This document shows positions 36,113-45,789 of a stretch of DNA of 64,000 bases, in pieces. The DNA is from Bettongia penicillata ogilbyi (Eukaryota; Chordata; Mammalia; Diprotodontia; Potoroidae). The translations under genes were made by a program, and so were the position numbers. The notes beneath the pieces are model-generated. The model saw only the letters and a list, made by a program, of their open reading frames with translations, ran no database searches and was not told the DNA's origin. The stretch covers positions 4,507,182 to 4,571,181 of the forward strand of contig JAJHZJ010000808.1 of the NCBI GenBank assembly GCA_023548195.1, written 5' to 3'. Numbering within the stretch: the first letter of the stretch is position 1; every line of letters starts with the position of its first letter.

Positions 36113-36126
36113 CAAAGTTAAAGTTT

Positions 36127-36840
36127 AGCAAATTTGTTTGATGACAAAATTGGGATCAAGAGGATCAACAATGTGAAAGGTGAAACAATATGCTCAAACT
36201 AATAAAACAATATAGGAATTAAATGTAAAATCTTATACTTGGATTCAGAAAACCCATAGCACAAGTACAGGATGGAGAACATATAGTTAGAAAACAGTTC
36301 ATCTGAAACAGATCTAAAGGTGTTAGTGGACCGTAGTTAAATAGTAGAATGTATCAGTCAGAGAAGCTAAAGAGATTTAGGCTGTATTACTAATATAGAG
36401 GGGGCAGAGGGTGGTGGTGAGAGAAGACCTAGTGTATTATCTATAGTATCATATCTAGCTCTGTGCATCACATTTTGGCAAGAACATTAACAAGACAAAG
36501 TAGGCGCAAGGTAGGCAGCCAAGATGGTTAAAGGCCTGCAAATCATGTCACCTGAGTGTTGTCTGAGAGACCTGGAAAAGTGAAGACTTTGATGAAATAT
36601 ATTAGCTGCCTTCAAGTATTTGGAAAGTTGACATTTAGTCACATAGGATCAATGGGTAAAAGTTACTGTTTTCATTTTCAGCTCAATATAAGGAAAAAAC
36701 TTGCTAATAACTGGAAATATCCACAGATAGAACAAGTTCGCTTAGAAGGTTCTCTATTACTGGAGAGCTTATATGACCACTTGTGATACTTTGGCAAAGG
36801 GCTGGATTAAACTCTAGTTCCATGACTGAGTCTCTAAAAA
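36127..36840 (+). mobile_element. CR1/L3-like LINE, 3' part
   Basis: Sense landmarks in order: 'aatgtaaaatcttatacttg', 'aacagttcatctgaaacaga', 'ggtgttagtggaccgtagtt', 'cagccaagatggttaaaggc', 'gctgccttcaagtatttgga', 'caatgggtaaaagttactgt', 'agctcaatataaggaaaaaa'. This is the C-terminal ORF2 and 3' region of a CR1/L3-type LINE common in marsupials. Confidence 0.7.
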
Positions 36841-37127
36841 GGAGAAACCAAAGAAATGATTCTCTGCCAAAAAAAGAAAAACAAAAACCCAAACCCCAGA
36901 TCTGACACATGAAAGAAGTACTTAAATGTATAATCCAATCTCAAAGACATAGCCAGATATGCAGAATATGATACTTTGTATTGACATAAAGCTGGAAAAT
37001 GTGGTAAAGAAACATTTACATTTTAGCTGAATTTTGGCAAAAACCAAACCCGTTGCTTAGAATGGCTTCTGTAGCACAAACCATTATGTTTGACTACACT
37101 ATGCATGCTATATATAGGTTTTATACC
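36841..37127 (-). other. APBB2 intron, short unassigned stretch between repeats
   Basis: Unique-looking sequence between the CR1 and the next L1 fragment. No feature seen. Confidence 0.4.
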
Positions 37128-37140
37128 TCAACACATTCAT
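37128..37140. repeat. Direct repeat, left copy, flanking the L1 head fragment
   Basis: 'tcaacacattcat', matching 38381-38393 ('tcaatacattcat') with one mismatch. Likely target-site duplication. Confidence 0.6.
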
Positions 37141-38380
37141 CAGTGAGCTGCTTTTGAACCTCCTTTTCCATTTGGCTAATTCTGCTTTTTAAAGCATTCT
37201 TCTCCTCACTGGTTTTTTTTTGGACCTCTTTTGTCAATTGAGTTAGCCTATTTTTAAAGGTGTTATTTTCTTCAGCATTTTTTAGGTCTCCTTTAGCAAG
37301 CTGTTGACTTGCTTTTCATGATTTTCTTGCATCACTCTCATTTCTCGTCCCAATTTTTCTTCCACCTCTCTTACTTGATTTTCAAAATCCTTTTTGAGCT
37401 CTTCCATGGCCTGAGACCATTGCATATTTATTTAGGAGGCCTCTGATGATAAGCATTGTTCTTCCTCATCTGAAAGGATGGAAGGAAATACCTGTTCACC
37501 AAGAAAGTAGCCTTCTATAGTCTTATTTTTTCCCCTTTTTTGGGCATTTTTCCATCCAGTTACTACTTTTGAGTCCTTTGTTAAGAGGAGGGTATACTCT
37601 GGGGACCTGTAAGCTCTCAGTTCCTCCAAGGTGGCACAATCAATAGAGAGGAGTTTACTCCTTTCCTGGCCTGCACCCTGGTCTGAGAGATACCACAAGA
37701 TTTTTTTGTTCAGGATCTTTGAAGCTGTCTTTAGTGTTTGTGGGTTGCCTCATCTGGGAACCACAGCTGCTTCTGCTGCAGGGGATTCCGTCCCTGAGGC
37801 CTGCTTGCTGCGCAGCCAAGGCTGGGTTGTGCTGTGCTCCAAGACCAGCGTGATAGAGCTTTTTTGGCCAGAATCTGCGAGTGGGGTTCCCTCTCCACAT
37901 CTACCTCCAGTTCCACCATGCAGTACTCTCCTCCTCACCCCACGACTGCCACTCAGGGCTGAGTGATTCCCCAAGGGGTTTTAGGCTCCTAAAATGGACG
38001 CTGTGCCACAGTTACAGCTGCCACCCTGGAGACCATGTTCCCTTCTCCCCCAGGTGAAAGTGCTTTCTTACTGACCTCTGAAGCTGTCTTTGGCATTTGT
38101 GGGTTGAGTAATCTGGGAACCTCAGCTGCTGCCGGGGATTCTGCCTTGGAGGCCTGTTCATGCCACACAGCTCAGAGGGCCCCAGTCTGCTCTGAGCCTG
38201 GTGTGATTCCTGTACACCTTCTAGGCTGTCTTGGGCTGGAAATCTTTTTCACTCTGTTGTTTTGTTGCTTCTGCTGCTCTAGAATTTGTTTAGGGTCATT
38301 TTTTATAGGTATTTTATGAGCTATGGGGGGAGAGCTAGAGTAGATATATCTTTCTACTCTGCCATCTTGGCTCTGCCCCC
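37141..38380 (-). mobile_element. L1 head fragment with flanking direct repeats
   Basis: On the minus strand this begins near 38380 with 'gccaagatggcagagtag'. It passes through a GC-richer 5' UTR (38360-37440) and the ORF1 coiled-coil part, then ends at 37141 at 'tcaaaagcagctcactg'. No RRM part, ORF2, 3' UTR or poly(A) follows. The segment 37146-37209 is nearly identical to part of the L1 fragment at 35166-35229. Open frames across 37432-38319 on both strands are 5' UTR shadows. Confidence 0.8.
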
Positions 38381-38393
38381 TCAATACATTCAT
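38381..38393. repeat. Direct repeat, right copy, flanking the L1 head fragment
   Basis: 'tcaatacattcat', partner of 37128-37140. Confidence 0.6.
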
Positions 38394-38724
38394 GATCCTA
38401 TAAATCATGAATTTATGATTGGTGATTAGCTCCTCTAATGATGCAGAGTCACACCTTCTCATTTTTTGCCACCACTGTCCATGTGCTATCTCATATCCTC
38501 CACAGAAGATCTACCCAACATGCTTTACAGGTCGTCTTCCTCGCTGCAATATTTAGGCTACTAATTTTTTAACTCTCACTCAATGGCAATTCTGCCTCCT
38601 TTTCCAATCAATACATATATTCAAAGAAGAAATGTTAAAAATTTTTCTTTGCTTTAAATACTATTGAATCTCAAATATTGTTACAAGCCAGAAATACTAA
38701 GCACACATACTAATTCTTCCTTAC

Positions 38725-38840
38725 CTTTTCACTGATGACAGTCACAGTGGCATCAGCAACATTCATGGTAACTGGTAGCCAATCTTCTTTATTTGAAGAA
38801 CTCATAAGATTTTCTATGGCACTATTCAGGGTATCCATTC
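38725..38840 (-). CDS. APBB2: APBB2 coding exon, N-terminal part of PTB2
   Basis: A 116 bp exon: 2 nt completing the split Gly codon (G|GA), then 38 codons, MDTLNSAIENLMSSSNKEDW and LPVTMNVADATVTVISEK, ending in phase 0. The first helix of PTB2 (LNSAIENLMSSS) and the following strands are visible. 'VTVISEK' joins directly to 'NEEEILV' of the next exon. The acceptor on the minus strand is 'tcctccatag' and the donor 'AAGgtaagg'. The L1 head fragment at 37141-38380 ends only 330 bp downstream of the donor. Confidence 0.96.
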
Positions 38841-39614
38841 CTATGGAGGAAAACAGCATAAAGGAATAGACAATTACAAAAAGCTCCACGGTTGTCAACC
38901 ACAGTGTAGAGGAATACTCAGGCAAGTCCACTGATGGAAGAAACCAGACTGATCATATGTCTCAAGCCATCTGGGAGGCAAAGCTAAAGCAAAGCTGTTT
39001 TTCAGCAATTTTCTCAGACTAAGGATATGATGGCTGCTTCCATGAAAGGTATTACCCCCTCTTACCTGGTTTCTACCACCAAGAGGGCACATAAATTCCC
39101 TCCAGGATTCTGAAATAGGAAACAACATAACCACAGTACTCAAACTGAAACGTAATTACTCTTATTTACACTTCCCAAATTCATTTGGCTCCAAATATAC
39201 GAACAAAATGAAATCTTGCAAATAATGTTCCCTCAGCATATTATTCAGATCAAAGGTCTTTGGAATACCGCACTCATAAGGTCACCGGAAATGTATTGGG
39301 AGGGATTTTTCATAACAAATGTAAAGGTTAACTCTATAATTGTGGGTTGGTTAACTCCACATTGGTCACCTGTAGCATCACACAGACCATTTAATCTATC
39401 ATCTCCCTTGGTTTTATCTAAACACAGTTTTAGTAATACATTATTAGCACACTGTCCTGTAATACAGGCATCATGTACTGAATTATTTCTTTCCTTTTAC
39501 ATGAAGAAACCAAGGACAAAAAAAAAAGGTGGGGGGGAATTTATTCCAAATATAGACAAAGCCTCAGGAAATGTGCTTTGTGGTTATTTTTAAATTATTA
39601 CATTTTCTAATTAT
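38841..39614 (-). other. APBB2 intron, no recognised feature
   Basis: Unique-looking intron. The short open frames at 38895-39143 and 39216-39593 have no domain or splice support. Confidence 0.45.
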
Positions 39615-39800
39615 CAAGTATTTCTCCTCCTCCGATCGACACAAAATTCCATAAACACAGTTAAGCAAAACCAATGTCAATACCGGAAAACAAGTTTGTA
39701 ATTCTGCTCATTAGTGTATCACCTCTCCAGAGTTCTCTATCAGTCCTCTGGAATCAGAGTTGATCATTTACTTGATTAGAGTTCTTATTTTGAAAGGACT
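39615..39800 (-). mobile_element. L1 3' UTR fragment
   Basis: 'cataaacacagttaagcaaa', 'agtgtatcacctctccagag' and 'tttacttgattagagttctt' correspond to the antisense marsupial L1 3' UTR also seen at 7.6 and 50.3 kb. Confidence 0.5.
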
Positions 39801-39854
39801 GTTCCTTCTCTCTTAGGCCAGATAATTTCTGGGACTTTTTCTAAGAATTTTTAA

Positions 39855-40345
39855 AGAATATTAAGAGTAGGAAGGACCTCAGTAGGCTCCTAGTTCAATC
39901 TGTCTCTGAACCAGGAATCTCCTTTACAGCATGCCCAAAAAATGGTCATCCAGTCTTTCCCTGAAGACCTGGTAAGGGGGAAATCTTCCCAGGTGAGGCA
40001 GTTCATTCCACTTTGTGGCAACTCTAATGGTTAGGTAGTTTTTCCTGACATTAAGTCTAAGTCTGCCCCTCTGCAATTTTTATTAATTACTCTCACAGAA
40101 ACAAGTTTAAACCCACTTCCCCATTTCAGCCCTTCCTGTACTAGAAGGCCATTATCATATCCTCCTTTCCCCACCCATGTCATCTGTTGTCCTGTCTAGA
40201 CACCTCAAGTTGTTTCAACTAGTTCTTTTTTGGTATCATGTCAAGGCCCTACTACTGGTCACTTTCCTCTGGACATATTCCAATGTTGTCCTTAAAACAT
40301 AGCACCCAGAAGAAAACACATTCCAGATGTGGTGTCCCAGACATG
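39855..40345 (-). mobile_element. CR1/L3-like LINE fragment, antisense
   Basis: Antisense of the family at 36.1-36.8 kb: 'gaggcagttcattccacttt', 'taggtagtttttcctgacat', 'gaaggccattatcatatcct', 'tcaactagttcttttttggt', 'tccagatgtggtgtcc'. Confidence 0.65.
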
Positions 40346-40714
40346 ACATCTGCCTCTCTGTAGAAAAGCAGACCAAGGGAAGCAGCTCTCCTGTGCTTTG
40401 TTCATTTCAGAAATGACCAGCTTTTCGGATTATCTTGATCTAGCTAGTGAAGGTTAGGGCTAGGGGAAGAAGAGGTAAAAAGGAAGAAAAATGGGTAGCG
40501 GATAAGATTTGGCTATGGACAAAAGTGGTTAAAGATAAAAGTGGGAGTGGAATGAGATGGAAGAGTCAGAAGAAAAGAACAGAGAACAAGAGAAACTATG
40601 CTAACCCTCCCCTAAAGGCTGACAGCCATCCCAGCAATGGTGTGCCCCTCCCCCAATCAACACCTCCCTACAACTCCCATAACATTCACAGGAGGAAGAA
40701 ATGGTATTACATAC
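40346..40714 (-). other. APBB2 intron, purine-rich unassigned stretch
   Basis: A purine-biased region with a 167-codon plus-strand frame crosses into the APBB2 exon. It is antisense to real coding sequence and has no recognisable domain. Confidence 0.5.
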
Positions 40715-40795
40715 CTACTGGTTTGTCTACAGGTAACATGCCCAAGTACTGCACATGGAACTTCTGTACCAGCTCAGTCTTTGGTGTGGGAAAAT
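40715..40795 (-). CDS. APBB2: APBB2 coding exon, start of PTB2
   Basis: An 81 bp exon: AT completing Asp (G|AT), then FPTPKTELVQKFHVQYLGML and PVDKPV, then a G that begins the Gly codon finished at 38840. 'VQKFHVQYLGMLPV' is the first strand of PTB2 with the YLG signature shared by PTB/PID domains. The acceptor is 'cccatgtagtag' and the donor 'GTAGgtatgt' on the minus strand. The upstream phase matches the exon at 42677. Confidence 0.96.
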
Positions 40796-41465
40796 CTACT
40801 ACATGGGAACAAAAAATAATGGCTCTTTATTGGCACTTACAGACTCACATATTACAAATTAAATTTTTTTTTATAAGCCCATATACTTTTATGTCAAAGA
40901 ATTGCCAAAAGGGAAAAAAAAACCCTGCCTCCTATTTGCTTGTTTTCTAAGGGCACAGATTATAATTCTTATTTAATGACATCTCTTATATCTGCCTTTG
41001 GAGCACAGTGTAAGTCATAGCGTTTTAAACTGGCCTTCCCAGATGGGGCAGCATTCAAAGCTGCTCATTCTACTCCATACTGTTAAAATTGCGATCACCT
41101 GTGAGCTTGGTGCCTAGGTTATACTTGGGCCTGGAGGCTATTTAATTATGAAGAGCAGCGTCTCAGACGTGAAATAACTAACTGCACAAGCCACAACTTC
41201 TTTCCCTCTTTCTGCAGGCTGCCTTCCTTAACATAATACAGGATTCATAAGGCAAGAGAATCAACATTCTTTACTACTAGTCCAGCAAAAAAAAAAGAAA
41301 TCATTCCTAGCCTGATCCCGCAGACATAGAGAACTTAAACCATGTGCTTGTGAGACACACAGATTCTGAGTGCCCCGTAGTAGACGTTCAATAAGTATGT
41401 GTAGAGTTGAATTAAATTGAACCTCATTTTAAAGGAGAAATGAAAATCAGGCGTCAGAGTTGTAG
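40796..41465 (-). other. APBB2 intron with a possible conserved stretch
   Basis: 41080-41230 is unique-looking and relatively rich in CpG for this region ('attgcgatcacc', 'agcagcgtctcagacgtg'). It has the texture of a conserved non-coding element. No exon. Confidence 0.35.
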
Positions 41466-41469
41466 GCAT

Positions 41470-42590
41470 AGGCAGACGGTGGTATCGGTAAAATCAACAA
41501 GCATTTAACGACTTCGTGCCAGGCACGGGATAGAGACACAAGCAAACAGTCCCTTCCCTCACAGAAGCTTACATTCAAACAGAAGACAAAAGAATGCACG
41601 TACACAGTTATATGCAACACACACAGATAGCAGGTAGAAGGTAACTTTGCTGGGAAAGGTACTAGAAACTGAAGACAAGGCCTCGTGCAGAAGAAAAAGG
41701 AGCTGAATTCTCAAATTTTTAAATAGGGACACAAAAAAAACAAGGTGATAGGCAAGAAAGCCAAACTTCTTAGAGGTTCAGAAACAGGAGGTAAAGTGTT
41801 CTATGTGAGGAACGGGAAGGATGGTTTGGCCGGACAATAGAGTATATAGAGGAGAGTAATGAAATAAGGCCAGAAAGGTAGGATGGAGTCATGCTATAAA
41901 AAGCTTTTAAATGCCAGAGTCTCTAGTTGATCCTAGAAGTAATAGGGAGGCACTGGACTTGTTTGTTCAGTCCTGACTGCATCTCTAGCTCATTTTACAG
42001 ATGAGGAAAATGAGGCAAACAGGGTGAAGTGACTTGCCCAAGGTGCCAAGGCTGGTGTCTGAGGCCAGATTTGAACTCAGGTCTTTATGACTCCAGGCCT
42101 GGCGCTCCATCCCCTGCACCATCTAGCTGCCCTCCACTGGACTTGGCTGAGTAGGAAAGTGGCATGATCAGACCTGTGTGTTAGGAAACTAACTGACTTT
42201 AGGTGACTGGATGAAGAGGAATTAGACAAAGAAGAGACTTGAGGCAGGGAAACACATCAGGAGGCTATTGCCATAATCCAGGTCAGACATGATAGACCCT
42301 GAACTATGGTGGTGATTTTGTGAATGGAGGGAAGATGGCATACATGAAAGATATTGTTGAGGAGAAAATGACAACATTTGGCTCTTGGCTAGAAATTTGC
42401 AGTAAGTGAGTATGAGAAATTGAGACTATGAACCTGAATAACATGATGGATGCTGGTGCCATCAACAGAAATAGGAAAGTTCAGGAGAAGGGTGGATCTT
42501 AGGGGAAAGATGATGAGTTTGGTTTTGGACACATTGAGCTTGAGATGCCTATGGAACATCCAGTTTGATATGTTACAGAAAATGATGTGC
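41470..42590 (-). mobile_element. L2 LINE, antisense, interrupted by a SINE
   Basis: Two L2 blocks (41470-41964 and 42137-42590) read in antisense order: 'ttccctcacagaagcttaca', 'tatagaggagagtaatgaaa', 'ggcactggacttg', then after the SINE 'aggctattgccataatccag' and 'gaaagatgatgagtttggtt'. 'acattgagcttgagatgcct' reverse-complements to the L2 RT HLKLN stretch. The L2 text resumes with 'ccactggacttggctgag', so the SINE split one element. Confidence 0.7.
41965..42136 (-). mobile_element. tRNA/CORE-derived marsupial SINE inserted in L2
   Basis: 'agctcattttacagatgagg', 'agtgacttgcccaaggtgcc', 'gccagatttgaactcaggtc' and 'ccatctagctgccc' are the antisense SINE in order. Flanking 'cactggacttg' occurs on both sides (about 41950 and 42137), fitting an 11 bp target duplication. 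Confidence 0.8.
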
Positions 42591-42676
42591 TAACTGCTCT
42601 AAGAAGAAAATAAATAGAAGAAACATTCTGGGGTAAGGAGAGGATTGTTAATAAGAACTCAGACCTGTGAACCTAC

Positions 42677-42764
42677 CTTGCAAAGGAACATCAAGATTCC
42701 CATTAGTTCTTTCCTGTAACGAGCTGCAGGCAACAGCTTTGGCATTCTTCCGTTCGGCCATAAT
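42677..42764 (-). CDS. APBB2: APBB2 coding exon, end of PTB1 and inter-PTB linker
   Basis: An 88 bp exon encoding IMAERKNAKAVACSSLQERT and NGNLDVPLQ plus a G that starts the Asp codon completed at 40795. IMAERKNAKA closes the C-terminal helix of PTB1, and the rest is the linker to PTB2. The acceptor on the minus strand is 'cttgtctccag' and the donor 'CAAGgtaggt'. It joins 'ICSK' of the preceding exon in phase 0. The residues match mammalian APBB2 with a few linker substitutions, where variation is expected. Confidence 0.96.
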
Positions 42765-43264
42765 CTGGAGACAAGAGCAAAAATGACTGTTTCCATTACA
42801 CGCTTCTGTGCATGGCATCTAGGGTCATCCCATAAGTGTGTTCCATTTCATTTCTAATTTATTCTCTACTGCTTATTTTTAGATTACAACTTTGCTATAT
42901 ATTTTGATGGAGATTTGTACTTATCCCCAGGGACAATGGGCAAATGATTACTTTCAATGAATAATAGTCTCCTAATTCTTTCAAAGCTATGTCTGTCTCC
43001 TCAACCTGCCTTCAACAGATCTCTGATATGAGCACCGGCCTAAACCAATATCTCCATTATGGGTGGATTGGTCAGCAAACTCAGGTTAGTACTAGCTGGG
43101 GCTACAAAAGACTTGTCTTTAGGAACGTCACTGTTAATTTCTGGGTTACTAGGAGTCCTTTGTATAAAAAGATTGATGTTCAAACATTAAATTTGTCAGG
43201 CTACTACAGTCATTGATTTCTAAACAAAATACCTTCTCTTTCTTGAGGGTTACCAATGTTACAT

Positions 43265-43500
43265 CCTAATTCAATTGAACAAGAATTTACTAAGCACTTA
43301 TTACAAACAAGACAATGCGATAGATTCTAGAGGTACAAAGCAAAAATAAAAACTAGTCTTTGGCCTCAAAAAGCTAGTATTCTATTGGGAGGAGAGGGAA
43401 GATAACATGTCAACATATAAATTTTGAGTACTAACAGCTAACAGGAAAGACTTCTGGAAGGATATGGCACATAAGGTAAGTGATGAAGGAAGTTTGAGTC
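43265..43500 (-). mobile_element. L2/MIR-like fragment, antisense
   Basis: 'gaatttactaagcacttatt', 'gatagattctagaggtacaa' and 'gacttctggaaggata' follow the antisense start of the L2-like family seen at 41.5 kb. Confidence 0.45.
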
Positions 43501-44960
43501 TGGTCACTCCCCTAAGGGTTTGAACCAAATTATCTGTAACTGAATGGAAATAAAGTCAATGTAGGCTTTCAATGTCTTGTCATCTCAGTTGCTCTGAAAG
43601 GTGCCTCACAGTTGGTCCTTACCAATCTCTGTCTTATGGTTGGAGGTTAGAGGATGAATGAATTTCTTCCCAGATTTGCAGCACAGGCAGATGCTAGCAT
43701 TCCCAGCTCAGGCTTTCAGTTCCAACTCTTATCATCTCCTATCATATCTAATTTTTGAGATTTGCTTCAGAAGATACAATGTGTTGGCCCCAGGAGGCAG
43801 AAGGAATCAGAGACTAAGAGGGTCTAAGAGAGGAGGAAGCAAGATCGCACCCCAGCTTCCGTTGATACTGATGCGTTGTACCCTGTCTAAAAGGCATCAT
43901 CTACAGTTTATCAGGTGTTGTTTGGACAAGGATGCATGAGCTGGGCTGAAATTTAATGGACAGGGTGCTTGTTGGGGGAAATACAGGCCCTGGGAGATGT
44001 GATGCTTCTGTGAGGGAAGATCCAGCTTTGCCAGGTAGAAAGTCAGAGCTAAGGGACTTAGAAGTCATTTGTCCACTTCCCCTCTAGGTAAGTGACCCCA
44101 AGCCCCAGTACATAATAATTAAGGAGGAGTGTATAGTGATGCAAGACAGCTGAAAGCCAGTTTTGTTTGGAAAAATAAAGACTATGCTGTCACTTTTATT
44201 GAAGGACAGGCTTTATGTGACATGCCCAAATGGTGGGCTTCATGCTCTTGTCACAGATACTCTGTTTCTCTGCAGGCATCTGCAGACACCTGAGAAGTTA
44301 ACCACTTGCCATCAGCAATGACAAAGAGATCATCTTCCTAGTCTTTTCCAAAACATGGGAATATCTCAAAGCCAGAATGCATCTAGTGCTGCCTTGCAAA
44401 GTGCCGCATTTATTAAGCTGAAATAGGCTAGAGTGGGAGAAAAATTGGTTATTCTAATTGATTTTTGAAGCTCAAGTTCCATGTACCATCCTTCCTGCTT
44501 CCACTGCTTTAGGTTACTGGGACCACATAGTTCAGGTGGTTAGGGCATTAATAGTGAGGTCAAGGGCACTTTGTTCCATGGCTCTCTCCCTGGCTGGGCA
44601 TTCTGGAAATAGCTACCATTGTTCAGAAAGGAACACTAACCAAGAGAGTGAGAATAGTTCATGTACTCAAGTATATGCAATGCTAATGTGACCACCTTTA
44701 TGCAGCCCTATAGAAAACCTCTGTGCCTAAGATGCCCATCTTTTAGGTCTTCTCTAGGCCTAGTATAAGCTAAGATAGAGGAGACTTGACATGAAATGAA
44801 TTCATGTGAAAAAGAACAGGGGATTAGAGCTGGCCATGAGTAGATATAAGTCACTGGTGTGACTTATATAGGCTAATATGGCGCCCATCTCTACTATCCT
44901 GCTGCCCTCAGTACTGCACAGACAGGGTGTGGCATACATTTTTGGTGCCATTCCAGGCAC
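43501..44960 (-). other. APBB2 intron, unassigned
   Basis: No exon or nameable repeat. Contains a perfect 11 bp inverted repeat with a 4-base loop at 44844-44869. Confidence 0.45.
44844..44869. repeat. Perfect inverted repeat (11 bp arms, 4 bp loop)
   Basis: 'atataagtcac' - 'tggt' - 'gtgacttatat'. It is isolated, with no mobile-element features around it. Confidence 0.8.
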
Positions 44961-44964
44961 CAAA

Positions 44965-45340
44965 ATTTAAGACGATGACATTGACAGGCTGGGGTATCTA
45001 AGGGATAGGCAGAAAGGATTGTAAAGAGACTTGAAACCACATCACACTTGAGTGGGATGAAGGTTTACTCTAGCGAGGAAAAGACATGATATTTCATCTA
45101 TCAAAAGGGTGAGCACATTGTTAGATAGCAGACTCATCTACTCTGATGCTCCAGAGCAATGGGTAAACGTTACAGGGAGTAGGTTTCAGCTCAGTTGCTA
45201 TAAGGGGAGTATAATGATGAGAGCAGCCCATCAATGGTACTGGTTGGCTGGCAAAACTGGGAATTCTTTGTCACTAGAAGTTCTCAGGGAAAGGAGAGAG
45301 GAATGGCTGTTAGGGAAGGGAGCTAGATGAGCCCTAATCA
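44965..45340 (+). mobile_element. CR1/L3-like LINE fragment, sense
   Basis: 'acgatgacattgacaggctg', 'gcaatgggtaaacgttacag', 'aggtttcagctcagttgcta' and 'cactagaagttctcagggaa' follow the order of the 36 kb copy. Confidence 0.55.
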
Positions 45341-45499
45341 GCTTCCAGGGTGTTGGGGGAGTGTCTATAAAAGGTGGCTGGGGCAGGAGTGCCTCTCCAG
45401 GGATGTGGGCTGCCCAGACTAAGGTATAGCTGACAGGCCACCTCTGGCCACTGTTTCCTTATGCTCTTTCATTTCTATCTCTGTAGCCTGACACAAGCA

Positions 45500-45640
45500 C
45501 TGAAGGAAAAGTGTCTATATACTATGTTCCCCTAGTTGAGCACAGGCTCCTTGAGAGCAGTAACAATTTTTAATTTCATCCTTGTCTAAATGACACCTGA
45601 TTCCTAGTGGCTAGCATATGCTTATTAAATGCTTGTTAGA
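45500..45640 (+). mobile_element. L2 LINE 3' end fragment
   Basis: 'cacaggctccttgagagcag' and 'tatgcttattaaatgcttgt' give the L2 terminal signature, ending about 35 bp left of the APBB2 exon's donor side. Confidence 0.55.
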
Positions 45641-45674
45641 TTGTAATATGGTGATGCAGTTAATTCAAACTTAC

Positions 45675-45789
45675 CTTAGAACAGATTTCGTGGAGACTTG
45701 TGGCAATGGCCTTTGCTGGTGTGTCACATCGAAATACGTGACATTTCAAAATCCTTGTGTCTTTATCTCTTGCTACGTAAGCAAAATCT
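45675..45789 (-). CDS. APBB2: APBB2 coding exon, second half of PTB1
   Basis: A 115 bp exon: one A finishing an Arg codon, then [20 protein letters not shown] and [18 protein letters not shown], ending in phase 0. '[21 protein letters not shown]' is a hallmark of FE65-family PTB1. The helix '[14 protein letters not shown]' continues into the next exon. The acceptor on the minus strand is 'ttgcacag' and the donor 'AAGgtaagt'. The preceding exon, which should end in the 'VWGVG'-type part of PTB1, is not in the remaining 18 kb as far as I can see. Confidence 0.96.

Noticed and set aside
35675..38462. Numerous frames on both strands at 35.7-36.1 and 37.4-38.5 kb
   Set aside because: L1 5' UTR shadows; none has a domain or splice support.
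40447..40950. 167-codon plus-strand frame
   Set aside because: It runs antisense across a verified APBB2 exon and through purine-rich intron; no family resemblance.
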